A DNA stretch of 64,000 bases from CAYQNU01 sp964419055 (GCA_964419055.1 CAYQNU010000005.1:124001-188000); one strand, 5' to 3'. Numbered from the stretch's first letter, positions 23,993 through 33,971 are shown. Notes: generated from the letters alone by a model not told the origin. Numbers and translations are program-made.

Positions 23993-24655
23993 TCAGCCTT
24001 TACTTATTTCAAAAATATAATTTTCCTCACCTGTTACTTTTTTGGTGAAAACCTTTTGCATTTGGAGGTTTTCATTATTGGCTAAGGTGTTTATGGTTTC
24101 CAATTGGCAAGCATCAGATAAAATCATAAAACATTTATTGGAATTGGTTAATTGAGTTGGCAATTGCTTAAATAACTGTTTGAAATATTCAAAATCGGCT
24201 CCACAAAACCAAGCTTGTTCTTTAATGTTCGTTGGATTGTTAGGATAAAAGGGTGGATTGATAAAAATAAAATCAAAGGTACTTTGAGGTAGTTCTTTAA
24301 ACAAGTCTGAATAACAGAGCGTTATGGTAACTTGGTTTAATACAGCTGATTTTTCAAGGTAAGTCAAAGCTGTTTGATTAATGTCGCTAGCAGTGACTAT
24401 TGCGCCTTTTTTGGCTGCGAATAAAGAAATAAGTCCATTCCCGCAACCTAATTCCAGAACCTTTTGATTGTGAAGGTCTAAGGAATCAATAAAATCCACG
24501 AAGATATTGGTACTTATAGTCAAATAAGGCGAGAAAACGTCTTTATGAACAATGGTTATTACACCTTTATACGTATATTTCCTAGGGCGTAAATAATAGA
24601 CTTTGTGCCATAGTTTGAGCGCAGGATGGGCTATTTTTTTAAACCTTTTGATCAT
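23993..24655 (-). CDS. Small-molecule or N5-type SAM methyltransferase
   Basis: 220 residues, class I Rossmann methyltransferase. KVLELGCGNGLISLFAAKKG near 65-84 is motif I; FDFIFINPPFYPNNP near 127-141 carries the NPPF (N/D-PP-F/Y) motif of methylases acting on amide or exocyclic nitrogens (PrmC/RsmC type). No membrane segments. Its start follows the stop of the radical SAM gene with no gap (TAAATG), so the two are co-translated. The partner suggests a shared small-molecule or glycan target; that is inference. Confidence 0.85.
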   Translation of the reverse strand: MIKRFKKIAHPALKLWHKVYYLRPRKYTYKGVITIVHKDVFSPYLTISTNIFVDFIDSLDLHNQKVLELGCGNGLISLFAAKKGAIVTASDINQTALTYLEKSAVLNQVTITLCYSDLFKELPQSTFDFIFINPPFYPNNPTNIKEQAWFCGADFEYFKQLFKQLPTQLTNSNKCFMILSDACQLETINTLANNENLQMQKVFTKKVTGEENYIFEISKG

Positions 24656-26179
24656 TTATTCAGCATAAAACCCCTGTATTTCGGGTTGACGGTATTTCCA
24701 AAATTTTTGCATAGCTTTTAACTCATACGGATAGCGATAAAAACCTGTTTTGTAGCGCACCGAAGCAAACGAACGCATCAGTATTTTTTTAAATCCTTTA
24801 ATTCTAAAATCGGATACCGTTGGGTAATACCCATTCAATACTACCTCAAAATTGCGAATGGTATCAATCATATAGGGTTTTAACCAAGGAGTAAGCGGAT
24901 TTTTACGTAAATCAAAATTCTCCCAAGAAGGTGAAATCCAATCTTCTAATTGGGTTGGAAAAGAAAATCCTGCTGCCAAAATTTGATCATATAATTCAGA
25001 ACCTTCTGTTGGTACGGGGCTAAATAAATAAATGATGATTTCAGCCTTCGGATTGATTTGTTTAATCTCCTTGATGAAGTTAATATCCCATAAGATATTA
25101 TCGTACACTTCTTTTTCTGTAGGAGCGGGCATTCCCAATACAAAAGATAATTCAGGTATAATGTCCACCTTTTTCATACGCAGCACAAAATCCTTAATCA
25201 TTTGCCCCGTTTGTGTTCCCCCTTTGTTCATTTGTTTGAGCACGGCATCATTACCTGTTTCAGCACCTAAAAATATCATTTTACAGCCTGCTTTACGCAT
25301 CAAATGCAACTCATCATCGCTATACAAGTTGATGGTATCAATACGTCCCTCACCCCAATAACTCAGGTTGTCGTTGAGTATGAGTTCAGAAAATTCCAAT
25401 ACTCTTTTTTTAGAAGTGAAGAAATTGTTATCGTGAAACTCTACTGCATCAATACCGTATTGTTTTTTGAAGTAGATTACATCTTCATAAATGCGCTGAG
25501 CAGACATACCTTTCCATTTGGCATTGTAGATGGGAACTACAGCACAAAACGAACACGAAAATGGACACCCCATGCTTGAATGATGGGCCAATGTTTTATT
25601 TCCCAAAAAAGTCTTGGGTAAATATTGGGATAAAGAATAGTGTTGGTTTAAATAATCGTAGGGATATTTGGGTAAGGTATCTTGATCCAAAAGGGCTTCC
25701 GTGGCCGTTTTTATGAGTTTACCTTCGTCATTTTTATAAATTAAATTTTTAATGTTCGGTAATTTTTCCAAATCATCGGTTTCTATTGCCTCTAAAAGAG
25801 AAGGAAAGGCCAAATCGCCTGGACCATTTATTATGTAATCTACATAGCCCGATTGTAAAGACGTTTTGTATTGATTAGAAGCAAAGTACCCTCCCCAAAT
25901 GGTTATGACTTCAGGGTACGCTAGTTTAATTTTTTTTGTGTACGGTATAGCTTGTCTCAATTGAGGACCGGGCATTACCGTTGAACAAAAATAGCGAATT
26001 TCACCTGTTTTTAATAACCCTTCAATTTTTAACCAAGGATCCATTTCACGATTGCCATCAATAAAAATATACTCAAATTTCCCGTGAATAGAGGCACCTA
26101 CTTGCAAAATAGAATTGGGAATTCGATGTTTACCGTTGGCACTTCGGGGGTTAAAAATAATGGCTTTACCTTTGGTCAT
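24656..26179 (-). CDS. Radical SAM protein with N-terminal B12-binding-like domain
   Basis: 507 residues from ATG 26179; an in-frame TTG seven codons upstream is less likely. N-terminal cobalamin-domain-like part (about 1-140) lacking a clear DxHxxG His motif, then MGCPFSCSFCAVVP (Cys205, 209, 212) binding the radical SAM 4Fe-4S cluster, and SAM-binding features such as FLGAETGNDAVLKQMNKGGT. C-terminal part basic and variable. Same superfamily as the proteins at 30362 and 32589 but more distant. Such enzymes perform C-methylation or rearrangements on lipids, glycans or cofactors; the substrate here cannot be read from sequence. Confidence 0.88.
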   Translation of the reverse strand: MTKGKAIIFNPRSANGKHRIPNSILQVGASIHGKFEYIFIDGNREMDPWLKIEGLLKTGEIRYFCSTVMPGPQLRQAIPYTKKIKLAYPEVITIWGGYFASNQYKTSLQSGYVDYIINGPGDLAFPSLLEAIETDDLEKLPNIKNLIYKNDEGKLIKTATEALLDQDTLPKYPYDYLNQHYSLSQYLPKTFLGNKTLAHHSSMGCPFSCSFCAVVPIYNAKWKGMSAQRIYEDVIYFKKQYGIDAVEFHDNNFFTSKKRVLEFSELILNDNLSYWGEGRIDTINLYSDDELHLMRKAGCKMIFLGAETGNDAVLKQMNKGGTQTGQMIKDFVLRMKKVDIIPELSFVLGMPAPTEKEVYDNILWDINFIKEIKQINPKAEIIIYLFSPVPTEGSELYDQILAAGFSFPTQLEDWISPSWENFDLRKNPLTPWLKPYMIDTIRNFEVVLNGYYPTVSDFRIKGFKKILMRSFASVRYKTGFYRYPYELKAMQKFWKYRQPEIQGFYAE

Positions 26180-26291
26180 AGTAAAAATTAGCTGATTCAA
26201 TAGGAGTTGTAAAAGTAATTAATTTAACTAAAGTAAAGAGCTTAATTCATAAAGTGTTCACAATAAATGCTATGGTTCATATATTTTTCTC

Positions 26292-26299
26292 TACTTTTG
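26292..26299 (+). promoter_or_regulatory. TAnnTTTG -7 element of the polysaccharide-like operon
   Basis: TACTTTTG fits the consensus, 13 bp before the Wzz-like start codon, in the divergent gap to the radical SAM gene. It is the likely promoter for the rightward run 26313-33971. Confidence 0.5.
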
Positions 26300-26312
26300 A
26301 GCTCAATAAACA

Positions 26313-27158
26313 ATGGTGATTATGACTAAAAAACTCTTCGTATACCTTTTTGCCTTTATAATCAGTTTTGCAATAGCTTTTGGTTATTACCTATTTATTC
26401 TTGGGTCAAAATTTTCATCAACAGCAGTAGTTTATCCTACTTCAACCCTCAACCCTCAATTTTTATTAGAAGCAGGATTGCGATTTGGAGATGAAAAAGA
26501 ATTGAATGAATTAATAGAAGTGTTGCATTCAAACGATGTAGCTTTAAAAGTATTAAGTTCAATCCATAAAGAAAAAATGGAAAGTTTGAACCAAGAAGAT
26601 ATTTCTAAGTTATTGAAAGAGTTGAAAAGTAATACTGCGATAGAAAGAGGAATAAATCGTTCGGTAAGTATAACGGTAACACATGAAGACCCAATATTAG
26701 CAGCCAACATTGCCAACAGTTATTCAACAGCAGGTTACGATCATTTGTCAGATTTGGTCATTAATAGTGTGGAGGAACATTTGAATGTTATGACCGAGTT
26801 GTATGACAAAAAATTAGAGGAGGTGGCTCTTTTACAAGATACGCTCGAAAAATTAGAGACTATTGGTGAATCAAAAGTAGAAGGGATGGTATTAGTAAAG
26901 ACACCACGTTACCGATTTTTTGATACCAAGTTTGAATTTGAAATGAAAAAATTGGGGGAAATTAAAAATCACAAAGAGCATTTAGAAGGTGTTATAAAGA
27001 AAAATGTACCTCAATTATTTGTGGTGAGCCAAGCTCGTCCTCAAACTGAAATTTCAAAAAGCTCTTCAATTTTCAAATCTTTCTTATTTTCTATATTATC
27101 GGTCTTGTTGTTAGCTGTTGTCCGCAATAGAAAAAGATTTTTTACAACCACTCATTAA
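26313..27158 (+). CDS. Wzz-like polysaccharide chain-length / co-polymerase protein
   Basis: 281 residues with TM1 at about 8-28 and TM2 at about 253-270 flanking a mostly helical periplasmic region, the topology of Wzz/PCP proteins. SSTAVVYPTSTLNPQFLLEA after TM1 resembles the PCP N-terminal domain; coiled coil at about 150-185 (LYDKKLEEVALLQDTLEKLE). No cytoplasmic kinase domain. An internal ATG at 26322 is an alternative start. It sits 3 bp before the O-antigen ligase-like gene, so both likely act on surface-glycan length and polymerisation. Confidence 0.75.
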   Translation: MVIMTKKLFVYLFAFIISFAIAFGYYLFILGSKFSSTAVVYPTSTLNPQFLLEAGLRFGDEKELNELIEVLHSNDVALKVLSSIHKEKMESLNQEDISKLLKELKSNTAIERGINRSVSITVTHEDPILAANIANSYSTAGYDHLSDLVINSVEEHLNVMTELYDKKLEEVALLQDTLEKLETIGESKVEGMVLVKTPRYRFFDTKFEFEMKKLGEIKNHKEHLEGVIKKNVPQLFVVSQARPQTEISKSSSIFKSFLFSILSVLLLAVVRNRKRFFTTTH

Positions 27159-27161
27159 TCC

Positions 27162-28613
27162 ATGAAATGGGCTTCTAATAATTGGCTAATTTGGGTCATT
27201 GTAGCTATTTTGTCCTTATTCCTTTTAGGCGAAAGCACGCTTGTTGTAGGTTTGATCATTACAGCTATTATTGGAAGATTTGTAATGGTTTTGGGTTTAG
27301 AACGTTTGGTAGTGTTGACGCTGTTCGTTTCCTTACCTTTTTCACTAGAACTATTGATCTATTCAAACTCCAAAATGACACTTCCCTCGGAAGCAATTTT
27401 GTTGGTTTTATTCTTTACATTTCTATTCAATGCATTGCAATTTCCACCTGAAAAATTGTTTAAAGTTAAAACCTATTGGTCTTATTATACGCTTCTTTTT
27501 TCTTCACTCTTTTTTATTGGTGTTATAGCTTTTACATCGGTTTTTTCAACAATGCCAATAGTTTCCATCAAGTTTTTGCTGGTTAATCTACTTTTTCTTT
27601 CGGTAGGATTGGGCTATACTTTTTTACTCTTACAGCAGCAAAAAATTAACTTACGCGAAGTGTTGTTGGCCATAACAATTGGGTTAGTATTGGTGGTGCT
27701 GTATGTTTTGGCAAAAACTACCGTAATGGGTTTTGGAAGAGGAGTAGCTCCTGCTTTACCCAAACCTTTTTTCAACGATCATACTCATTTGGCTGCTGCT
27801 TTATTACTTGTTATTCCGTTGGTTTTTTATCTTTGGAAAACGGAACAAAAAGTACACTATAAAAGAGGTTTTTTACTGGCGTTTATCGTATTCATTGTAG
27901 GTTTAGTCATAACATATAGTCGAGCTTCATGGATGGGTGGCGTTGTAATGTTGGCAATGGTTTTTATTTGGCATTTTAAAGTGAAAAAAGAAATTGTTTT
28001 AGCTCTCTCATTAATGCTACTACTTATCGTAGCTTTTAATAAATCAACCATTGAAAGTTATTTCCAAATTAATAGAAACGATTCCAATAGTTCTGAATCA
28101 GGTGTGGGTGAACAAATTAAATCAGTAACCAATATTACATCAGATGTTTCTAATTTGGAACGTCTCAATAGATGGAAATGTGCCGTTAGAATGGGACTCG
28201 AAAAACCCATTTTTGGATACGGTCCAGGTACTTATCAATTTCAATATTTACCATTTCAACGTAAAAACGAACTTACACGTATCAGTGTGAAATCACCTTA
28301 TTATATCAAAGAGGGTAGAGGTGGTACTGCTCATTCTGAGTATTTACTCTCTTTTTCTGAAAGTGGATGGTTGGGACTGTTAAGTTGGTTGTTTCTTATT
28401 ATGAGCGTGATTTATACCTATTTTAGAATTGTTCATAAGTCCTCGAACAAAGAAACTATTCTATTAGCTCAAGCTATTTTTGCAGGATTAGTAGGGTTTT
28501 TTATTCATGCTTTTTTTAATAATTTTATGAATACACCTAATTTTGCTCTGTATTTTTGGTTTTTAATAGGCCTGCTCTTGTTTCTATCGCATCAAAACCG
28601 TAAAGTTAGTTAA
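27162..28613 (+). CDS. O-antigen ligase / Wzy-like membrane protein
   Basis: 483 residues with about 11-12 membrane helices. The large periplasmic loop (about 300-400) contains GLEKPIFGYGPGTYQFQYLP and GGTAHSEYLLSFSESGWLGL, the signature of the Wzy_C / WaaL ligase-polymerase family; VITYSRASWMGG precedes it. It would join or polymerise lipid-linked glycans at the outer face of the inner membrane. Sequence alone does not separate ligase from polymerase. Part of the run 26313-33971. Confidence 0.88.
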   Translation: MKWASNNWLIWVIVAILSLFLLGESTLVVGLIITAIIGRFVMVLGLERLVVLTLFVSLPFSLELLIYSNSKMTLPSEAILLVLFFTFLFNALQFPPEKLFKVKTYWSYYTLLFSSLFFIGVIAFTSVFSTMPIVSIKFLLVNLLFLSVGLGYTFLLLQQQKINLREVLLAITIGLVLVVLYVLAKTTVMGFGRGVAPALPKPFFNDHTHLAAALLLVIPLVFYLWKTEQKVHYKRGFLLAFIVFIVGLVITYSRASWMGGVVMLAMVFIWHFKVKKEIVLALSLMLLLIVAFNKSTIESYFQINRNDSNSSESGVGEQIKSVTNITSDVSNLERLNRWKCAVRMGLEKPIFGYGPGTYQFQYLPFQRKNELTRISVKSPYYIKEGRGGTAHSEYLLSFSESGWLGLLSWLFLIMSVIYTYFRIVHKSSNKETILLAQAIFAGLVGFFIHAFFNNFMNTPNFALYFWFLIGLLLFLSHQNRKVS

Positions 28614-28615
28614 CT

Positions 28616-29344
28616 ATGCTCTTCAAAAAATTCAAATCGAAAGGTTTACAAGAACTTGAAAATGCTTACTTGAGTGTACGTAAGAAAGAAGAGCGCATTT
28701 ATACAGACGAACATGTGCTATTACTGCCTGAAATTTCAAAAGACCATTCGCAATATAAAGAATGGCAAATTAGAAAAGACTCGTTAAATCAAATTCTAAA
28801 GTACCTTGATCAACAATCCACAGTCAAAAAAGTGTTGGATTTGGGGTGCGGTAATGGTTGGATGAGTAATGCATTGCAACAAAATGGATTTGAAACAGTG
28901 GGAGTAGATATCAATTTACTTGAATTAGAACAAGCAGCTCGCTTATTTCCAAATTGTAACTTCTATGAATGTGATATTTTTGATGATAGTTCTGATCTGC
29001 AACAAGTTGATTTGGTAATTATTTCAGCAGCTTTGCAGTATTTTGAACAGCCTATAAAGTTGATTGAAAAAATAAAAAGTACGTTACTTAACAAAAATGG
29101 TCAAATCATCATTGCTGATACTAAATTTTATAAAACTGAAGAAATCAAAGCTGCATGTTTGAGAAGCCAAAAATATTATCAGAGTTTAGAAGCGAATGAT
29201 ATGATTGGTCACTATTTTCATCACAATGTTGAAATTCTTCAACAATTGAATGCCTCTATTATTTCAAATAACAGTACTTTTGAGAAGATAATCAAACGAA
29301 TTAAAGGGATAAATAATCCATTTAACTTGTATGTTATAAAATAG
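28616..29344 (+). CDS. Class I SAM-dependent methyltransferase
   Basis: 242 residues. Motif I VKKVLDLGCGNGWMSNALQQ near 63-82, acidic post-I (VGVDINLLE) and motif IV-like LVIISAALQYFEQ near 125. It starts 2 bp after the O-antigen ligase-like gene. Resembles small-molecule methyltransferase type 11. Substrate unknown; a sugar or lipid intermediate of the same locus is plausible. Confidence 0.85.
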   Translation: MLFKKFKSKGLQELENAYLSVRKKEERIYTDEHVLLLPEISKDHSQYKEWQIRKDSLNQILKYLDQQSTVKKVLDLGCGNGWMSNALQQNGFETVGVDINLLELEQAARLFPNCNFYECDIFDDSSDLQQVDLVIISAALQYFEQPIKLIEKIKSTLLNKNGQIIIADTKFYKTEEIKAACLRSQKYYQSLEANDMIGHYFHHNVEILQQLNASIISNNSTFEKIIKRIKGINNPFNLYVIK

Positions 29345-29370
29345 TTTTAACCCCATATTCTTTCAAAATC

Positions 29371-30354
29371 TTGATTTCCAATTCTTCTACTTCTCAAACT
29401 AATCCAACAAATACAATTTCCTATTCTGAGGACATCCTCTCCTTATTGGCCTATTTTGATATTTTTAAACATCCTTTAACTGTTTCCGATATTCAAAGAA
29501 TGAAAGGATTGTCAGAGGCAATAATTCTTGAACAACTTAATATATTAGTTACAACGAACATTTGTTTTGTATGGCAAGGATATTATGGATTATCTGCTGA
29601 AACACAAGAAAATGCTCAAAGAAGATTAGTAGCTGAAAAGAATGCTGAACAGTATTGGTCTAAAGTTAAAAAATATTCCCAACGAATTGCTAATTTTCCT
29701 TTTGTCAGAGGAGTAGCCATTTCCGGTTCACTTTCTAAAGGGGTAATGACCGATGATGGAGATATCGACTTTTTTATTATTACCGAACCCAATAAATTGT
29801 GGATTACGCGTTCATTACTCATTTTATATAAAAAAATACGTTTGTTAAATTCACGAAAGTATTTTTGCCTCAACTATTTTGTGGATACCAATAATTTGGC
29901 TATTATTGATAAAAATATATTTACAGCAGTGGAAGTGGCCCATCTAATTCCCGTTTATTCTCAAGATGATCTATTTGATCGTTTTTATGACCAAAATTCT
30001 TGGGTTAAGGAATTTATTAACTCCCCTGCACCCATTACTATAAATGCACTTCCTTCGGATGGTTTTTATAGAATAGAACGAGATGTAAAAATCAAAAAAT
30101 CAAAACATACTAAAGAAAAATGGTTGAGTGGATCGTTCGGAAACCGCTTAGAACGGTGGACACATAAAAAGACCTTGAAACGTTGGATGAAAAAATTCGG
30201 ACATTTTAATGAAGATAAATTTGAGTTAACGATGCGCAGTACTACGGGCGTTTCTAAACATCATCCTCAAGATTTTCAAAGTAAAGTATTAGACACCTAC
30301 AGTGAGCGATTCAATAAAGCCATTGAGCAATTAAATCGTCATAAACAAGAATAA
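29371..30354 (+). CDS. Nucleotidyltransferase-fold protein
   Basis: 327 residues. The conserved LLAYFDIFKHPLT segment lies before the first internal ATG, so translation probably begins at TTG 29371. The pol-beta-type catalytic pattern is AISGSLSKGVMTDDGDIDFF (GS...DxD) near 107-126. The C-terminal part is basic and helical. Nucleotidyltransferases of this group are found in Bacteroidota glycan and radical SAM loci; the substrate is unknown. Lies between a methyltransferase and a radical SAM gene, 7 bp from the latter. Confidence 0.72.
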   Translation: MISNSSTSQTNPTNTISYSEDILSLLAYFDIFKHPLTVSDIQRMKGLSEAIILEQLNILVTTNICFVWQGYYGLSAETQENAQRRLVAEKNAEQYWSKVKKYSQRIANFPFVRGVAISGSLSKGVMTDDGDIDFFIITEPNKLWITRSLLILYKKIRLLNSRKYFCLNYFVDTNNLAIIDKNIFTAVEVAHLIPVYSQDDLFDRFYDQNSWVKEFINSPAPITINALPSDGFYRIERDVKIKKSKHTKEKWLSGSFGNRLERWTHKKTLKRWMKKFGHFNEDKFELTMRSTTGVSKHHPQDFQSKVLDTYSERFNKAIEQLNRHKQE

Positions 30355-30361
30355 CCTTACA

Positions 30362-31795
30362 ATGAAAGTTCTATTTACACATAGTTATTTTCTTCATTTT
30401 GATACCAAACAATTGGAATTATCGAAACCGTATCCACCTTTGGCTACTCTATTAGCAGCATCCTTCATAAGAGAAAATGGTTTTGAAGTGTCTTTTTTTG
30501 ATGTTAATTTTGAAAAAAGCGCACAAACAATTGTTCCCATTTTATCAGAGCAAAAGCCAGATGTGTTAGTGATTTACGATGATGGGTTTAATTACCTCAC
30601 CAAAATGTGCTTAACCAATATGCGTGATGCAGCGTATGAAATGTCGACCATTGCTCAAAAATTAGGTATAAAAGTATTGATTTCCAGCAGTGATTCAACC
30701 GATCATTATGTGTCCTATATTGAAAAAGGAGCCGATGCTGTGTTGTTAGGTGAAGCCGAAGATACCTTATTAGAAACATTACAACACCTACAACATCAAA
30801 AACCCATTGAAGATATTGTAGGGTTAGCAACCACTAAAAATGGAAAAATAGTTTCTAATGGTAAACGACCTGTTCGCACACAATTGGATGAATTACCGCT
30901 TTCAGCTTGGGACTTGTTGGATATTAAGCCTTATCAAGATGCTTGGAAAAAACACGGTTATTTTTCAATCAATATGGCAACAACTCGAGGTTGTCCCTAT
31001 AAATGTAATTGGTGCGCCAAACCCATTTATGGAAATAGATACAATACGCGTTCTCCTCAAAAAGTCGTGGACGAATTACAATTCATGAAATCTCTTTTTC
31101 ATTTTGACCATATTTGGTTTTCAGATGATATTTTTGGTCTTAAACCCAATTGGGTTAAGGAATTTAACGAAGTATTAAAATCTACCGACCTTAAATTTAA
31201 CTACAAAATTCAATCGCGAGCAGATTTATTGTTAAAGGATCAAACCATTAAAGAGTTGGCAGAAAGCGGTGCAGAAGAAATTTGGATTGGTGCAGAATCA
31301 GGTTCTCAAAAGATTTTGGACGCCATGGATAAAGGCACAACTGTGGAGCAAATTTATGAAGCCACTCGGTTAATGAAAAAATACCATTTAAAACCTTGTT
31401 TTTTCTTACAGTTCGGTTATTTAGATGAGCAACAAAAGGACATTGATGCCACATTAAAAATGGTATTTGATTTGATGCCTCATGATATTGGTGTTTCTGT
31501 GAGTTATCCTTTACCTGGGACTAAATTTTATGAAAAAGTAAAATCACAATTAACCGAAAAAACCAATTGGACCGATTCTGATGAATTATTATTGATGTAT
31601 AAAAGTACGTTCTCACCTAATTATTATAAAACATTACATCGTTATTTACACAAAAAGTTTAGAGGTAAACAATCTTTAAATGAATTAAAGAAAGTGATGA
31701 CTTTTAGAAGTACACAATTCAAACAAAGTGTTTCTTTTATGTATTTCAAACCGGCTGCTTGGATTGAGAAATCAAAATTGGCAAAACTTACCTAG
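30362..31795 (+). CDS. B12-domain radical SAM protein (paralogue A)
   Basis: 477 residues. N-terminal segment HSYFLHFDTKQLELSKPYPP and a Rossmann-like cobalamin domain (to about 145) without DxHxxG; TTRGCPYKCNWCAKPIYG gives the cluster Cys211, 215, 218; IWIGAESGSQKILDAMDKGT is the SAM-contact region. Same build and about half-identical by eye to the gene at 32589, with a methyltransferase gene between them, indicating duplication. Typical of the P-methyltransferase/HpnJ-like radical SAM group. Reaction unknown. Confidence 0.88.
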   Translation: MKVLFTHSYFLHFDTKQLELSKPYPPLATLLAASFIRENGFEVSFFDVNFEKSAQTIVPILSEQKPDVLVIYDDGFNYLTKMCLTNMRDAAYEMSTIAQKLGIKVLISSSDSTDHYVSYIEKGADAVLLGEAEDTLLETLQHLQHQKPIEDIVGLATTKNGKIVSNGKRPVRTQLDELPLSAWDLLDIKPYQDAWKKHGYFSINMATTRGCPYKCNWCAKPIYGNRYNTRSPQKVVDELQFMKSLFHFDHIWFSDDIFGLKPNWVKEFNEVLKSTDLKFNYKIQSRADLLLKDQTIKELAESGAEEIWIGAESGSQKILDAMDKGTTVEQIYEATRLMKKYHLKPCFFLQFGYLDEQQKDIDATLKMVFDLMPHDIGVSVSYPLPGTKFYEKVKSQLTEKTNWTDSDELLLMYKSTFSPNYYKTLHRYLHKKFRGKQSLNELKKVMTFRSTQFKQSVSFMYFKPAAWIEKSKLAKLT

Positions 31796-31797
31796 AT

Positions 31798-32592
31798 ATG
31801 AGTCCATCCTTTGATGCAGCAGCAACTAATTACGACAGTACTTTTACGGATACATTTACAGGTAAAGGGCAACGAAATGTTGTATGGAAACAACTCGATA
31901 AAATCATAAAAAATCATCCCAAAAAAACGCTGAAAATTTTGGAAATTAATTGTGGTACAGGTGAAGATGCGATACATTTGGCCAATCAAGGTCACCAAGT
32001 TTGGGCTACTGATATTTCTCCAAAAATGATTGAAGCAGCACAACGTAAATTGGCTAAGAATTCAACTTTACATCTTGCGTTTGACGTGTTGGATAGTAAT
32101 CAACTTGAGAAAATTGAAGAAAAATTTGATATGATATTTTCCAATTTTGGTGGGCTTAATTGTTTATCCCCCGACCAATTTAAAGAATTAAGTGAAAAAG
32201 TAGCTCATTTGCTTACTCCTTCAGGTGTTTTTGTTGCCGTTATTATGTCTCGAAAATGTGCTTGGGAACAATTGTATTTTTTGGCAAAACGAGATTCTTC
32301 AAAAAGTAAAAGGAGGTTAAGCAAAGATGCCTTGGAAATTACTGTGGATGGTAGTGTTGTTTCAACTTGGTTTTACAGTCCTAAAGAAATTGTGGAATTG
32401 GTAAATGGCCAATTAAAACATCAAATTACTAAACCCATTGGAATAGGATATCCACCTTCGTATTTAAATGCTTTGGTTGAAAAATTTTCAATGTTAAAAG
32501 GGGTTTCACTAATGATGGAAGATTTATTTGGAAATTCTTCGGCACTAGCCAACCGTGCAGACCATTTCCTCATTACTTTTACAAAAGAATGA
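31798..32592 (+). CDS. Class I SAM-dependent methyltransferase
   Basis: 264 residues. FDAAATNYDSTFTDTFTGKG at the N-terminus and ILEINCGTGEDAIHLANQGH (motif I, near 44-63) are typical of ubiquinone/menaquinone-like and small-molecule methylases. Starts 2 bp after radical SAM paralogue A and overlaps paralogue B by 4 bp (ATGA), so the three are probably co-translated. A two-step modification of one substrate is plausible but unproven. Confidence 0.86.
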   Translation: MSPSFDAAATNYDSTFTDTFTGKGQRNVVWKQLDKIIKNHPKKTLKILEINCGTGEDAIHLANQGHQVWATDISPKMIEAAQRKLAKNSTLHLAFDVLDSNQLEKIEEKFDMIFSNFGGLNCLSPDQFKELSEKVAHLLTPSGVFVAVIMSRKCAWEQLYFLAKRDSSKSKRRLSKDALEITVDGSVVSTWFYSPKEIVELVNGQLKHQITKPIGIGYPPSYLNALVEKFSMLKGVSLMMEDLFGNSSALANRADHFLITFTKE

Positions 32593-33971
32593 ACGTACTG
32601 CTCACACATGGATATTTTTTGAAAGAAGATGCTAAAGAGCAGCAAATTATGCGGCCATACCCGCCATTAGGTATTTTATATATTTCAGCTTTTTTAAAAG
32701 AAAGAAATGTTAAAGTGAGTGTGTATGATACAACTTTTAAAAGTGTAGATGAGTTTAAAACCCACGTTCAAGAACTAAAACCGGAGGTTATTGCTTTTTA
32801 TGTCAATTTGATGACTAAACTGCAAGTAATTCAGCTAACTAAATGGATTAGGGGAGAAAATGATTTACACCACACCAAAATTATATTTGGTGGTCCTGAT
32901 ATTACACATAATACGTTTGACTATTTAAAAGTGGGAGCAAGCGCTGTTGTAATAGGTGAAGGAGAGGAGACTATGTATGAATTGATACAATCTTTTAAAG
33001 AAAATAAATCGTTGGAGTTCGTTGATGGTATTGCTTTTCTGGATGAGAACGGATTAGAAGTTAAAACTAATTCGCGCGTCAAAATTAAAGAAATTGATCA
33101 GTTACCTTTTCCTGATAGAACGACAATTGATTTGAACCAATATATTGATACTTGGAAAAAACACCATGGCGAAGGAATGATCTCCATCAGCACTCAAAGA
33201 GGTTGCCCTTATACCTGTAAATGGTGCAGCACAGCTGTATATGGTCAAAGTTATAGAAGACGATCGCCCCATTTAGTAGTGGAAGAATTAGAACAATTAA
33301 TAACTACTTATCCATGCAACACCTTTTGGTTTGTTGACGATGTTTTTACGGTGAGTCATAAATGGCTGGAGGAATTTACCTTATTGGTAGAAGAAAAGAA
33401 GCTAAACATAAGATATGAGTGCATTTCACGTGCCGATAGGATGAATGAAAAGGTTATTGGATTACTCAAACGTAGCGGTTGCTTTAAAATTTGGATTGGA
33501 GCTGAATCAGGTTCTCAAAAAATCATAGACGCCATGGATAGGCGAGTGGATGTCATGAAAGTGCGATCCATCATTCAACAGACACAAGCGCAAGGTATTT
33601 TGGCAGGAACCTTTATAATGTTAGGTTATCCAGGCGAGACAAAGCAAGATATTCAAGAAACTATCACGCACCTAAAAGAAGCCAATCCACATCATTTTAC
33701 CATTACCATAGCTTATCCCATAAAAGGGACATCGTTGTATAATGAAATTGAGACCGAACAAATTCATACCCTAGATTGGGAATCGACAACCGATAGAGAT
33801 CGGGATTTTAAACGAATTTATACCCGTAAATTTTATGAAATTGCTGTGAGAAGAGTCGTCAACGAAGTACAATTTTATCAACTAAAAATTCAAAGAAAAC
33901 ACTTCTCAAAAAATGGTTTGAAAAAATGGTTGAATTATACTGCAGCTAAGTGGATGATGCGTTGGTATTGA
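32589..33971 (+). CDS. B12-domain radical SAM protein (paralogue B)
   Basis: 460 residues. Starts HGYFLKEDAKEQQIMRPYPP, matching paralogue A; cluster motif STQRGCPYTCKWCSTAVYG with Cys206, 210, 213; IWIGAESGSQKIIDAMDRRV as in A; FIMLGYPGETKQDI follows. Ends with a basic tail, KKWLNYTAAKWMMRWY, perhaps membrane-associated. Last gene of the rightward run; a hairpin at 34039-34063 closes it. Confidence 0.88.
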   Translation: MNVLLTHGYFLKEDAKEQQIMRPYPPLGILYISAFLKERNVKVSVYDTTFKSVDEFKTHVQELKPEVIAFYVNLMTKLQVIQLTKWIRGENDLHHTKIIFGGPDITHNTFDYLKVGASAVVIGEGEETMYELIQSFKENKSLEFVDGIAFLDENGLEVKTNSRVKIKEIDQLPFPDRTTIDLNQYIDTWKKHHGEGMISISTQRGCPYTCKWCSTAVYGQSYRRRSPHLVVEELEQLITTYPCNTFWFVDDVFTVSHKWLEEFTLLVEEKKLNIRYECISRADRMNEKVIGLLKRSGCFKIWIGAESGSQKIIDAMDRRVDVMKVRSIIQQTQAQGILAGTFIMLGYPGETKQDIQETITHLKEANPHHFTITIAYPIKGTSLYNEIETEQIHTLDWESTTDRDRDFKRIYTRKFYEIAVRRVVNEVQFYQLKIQRKHFSKNGLKKWLNYTAAKWMMRWY

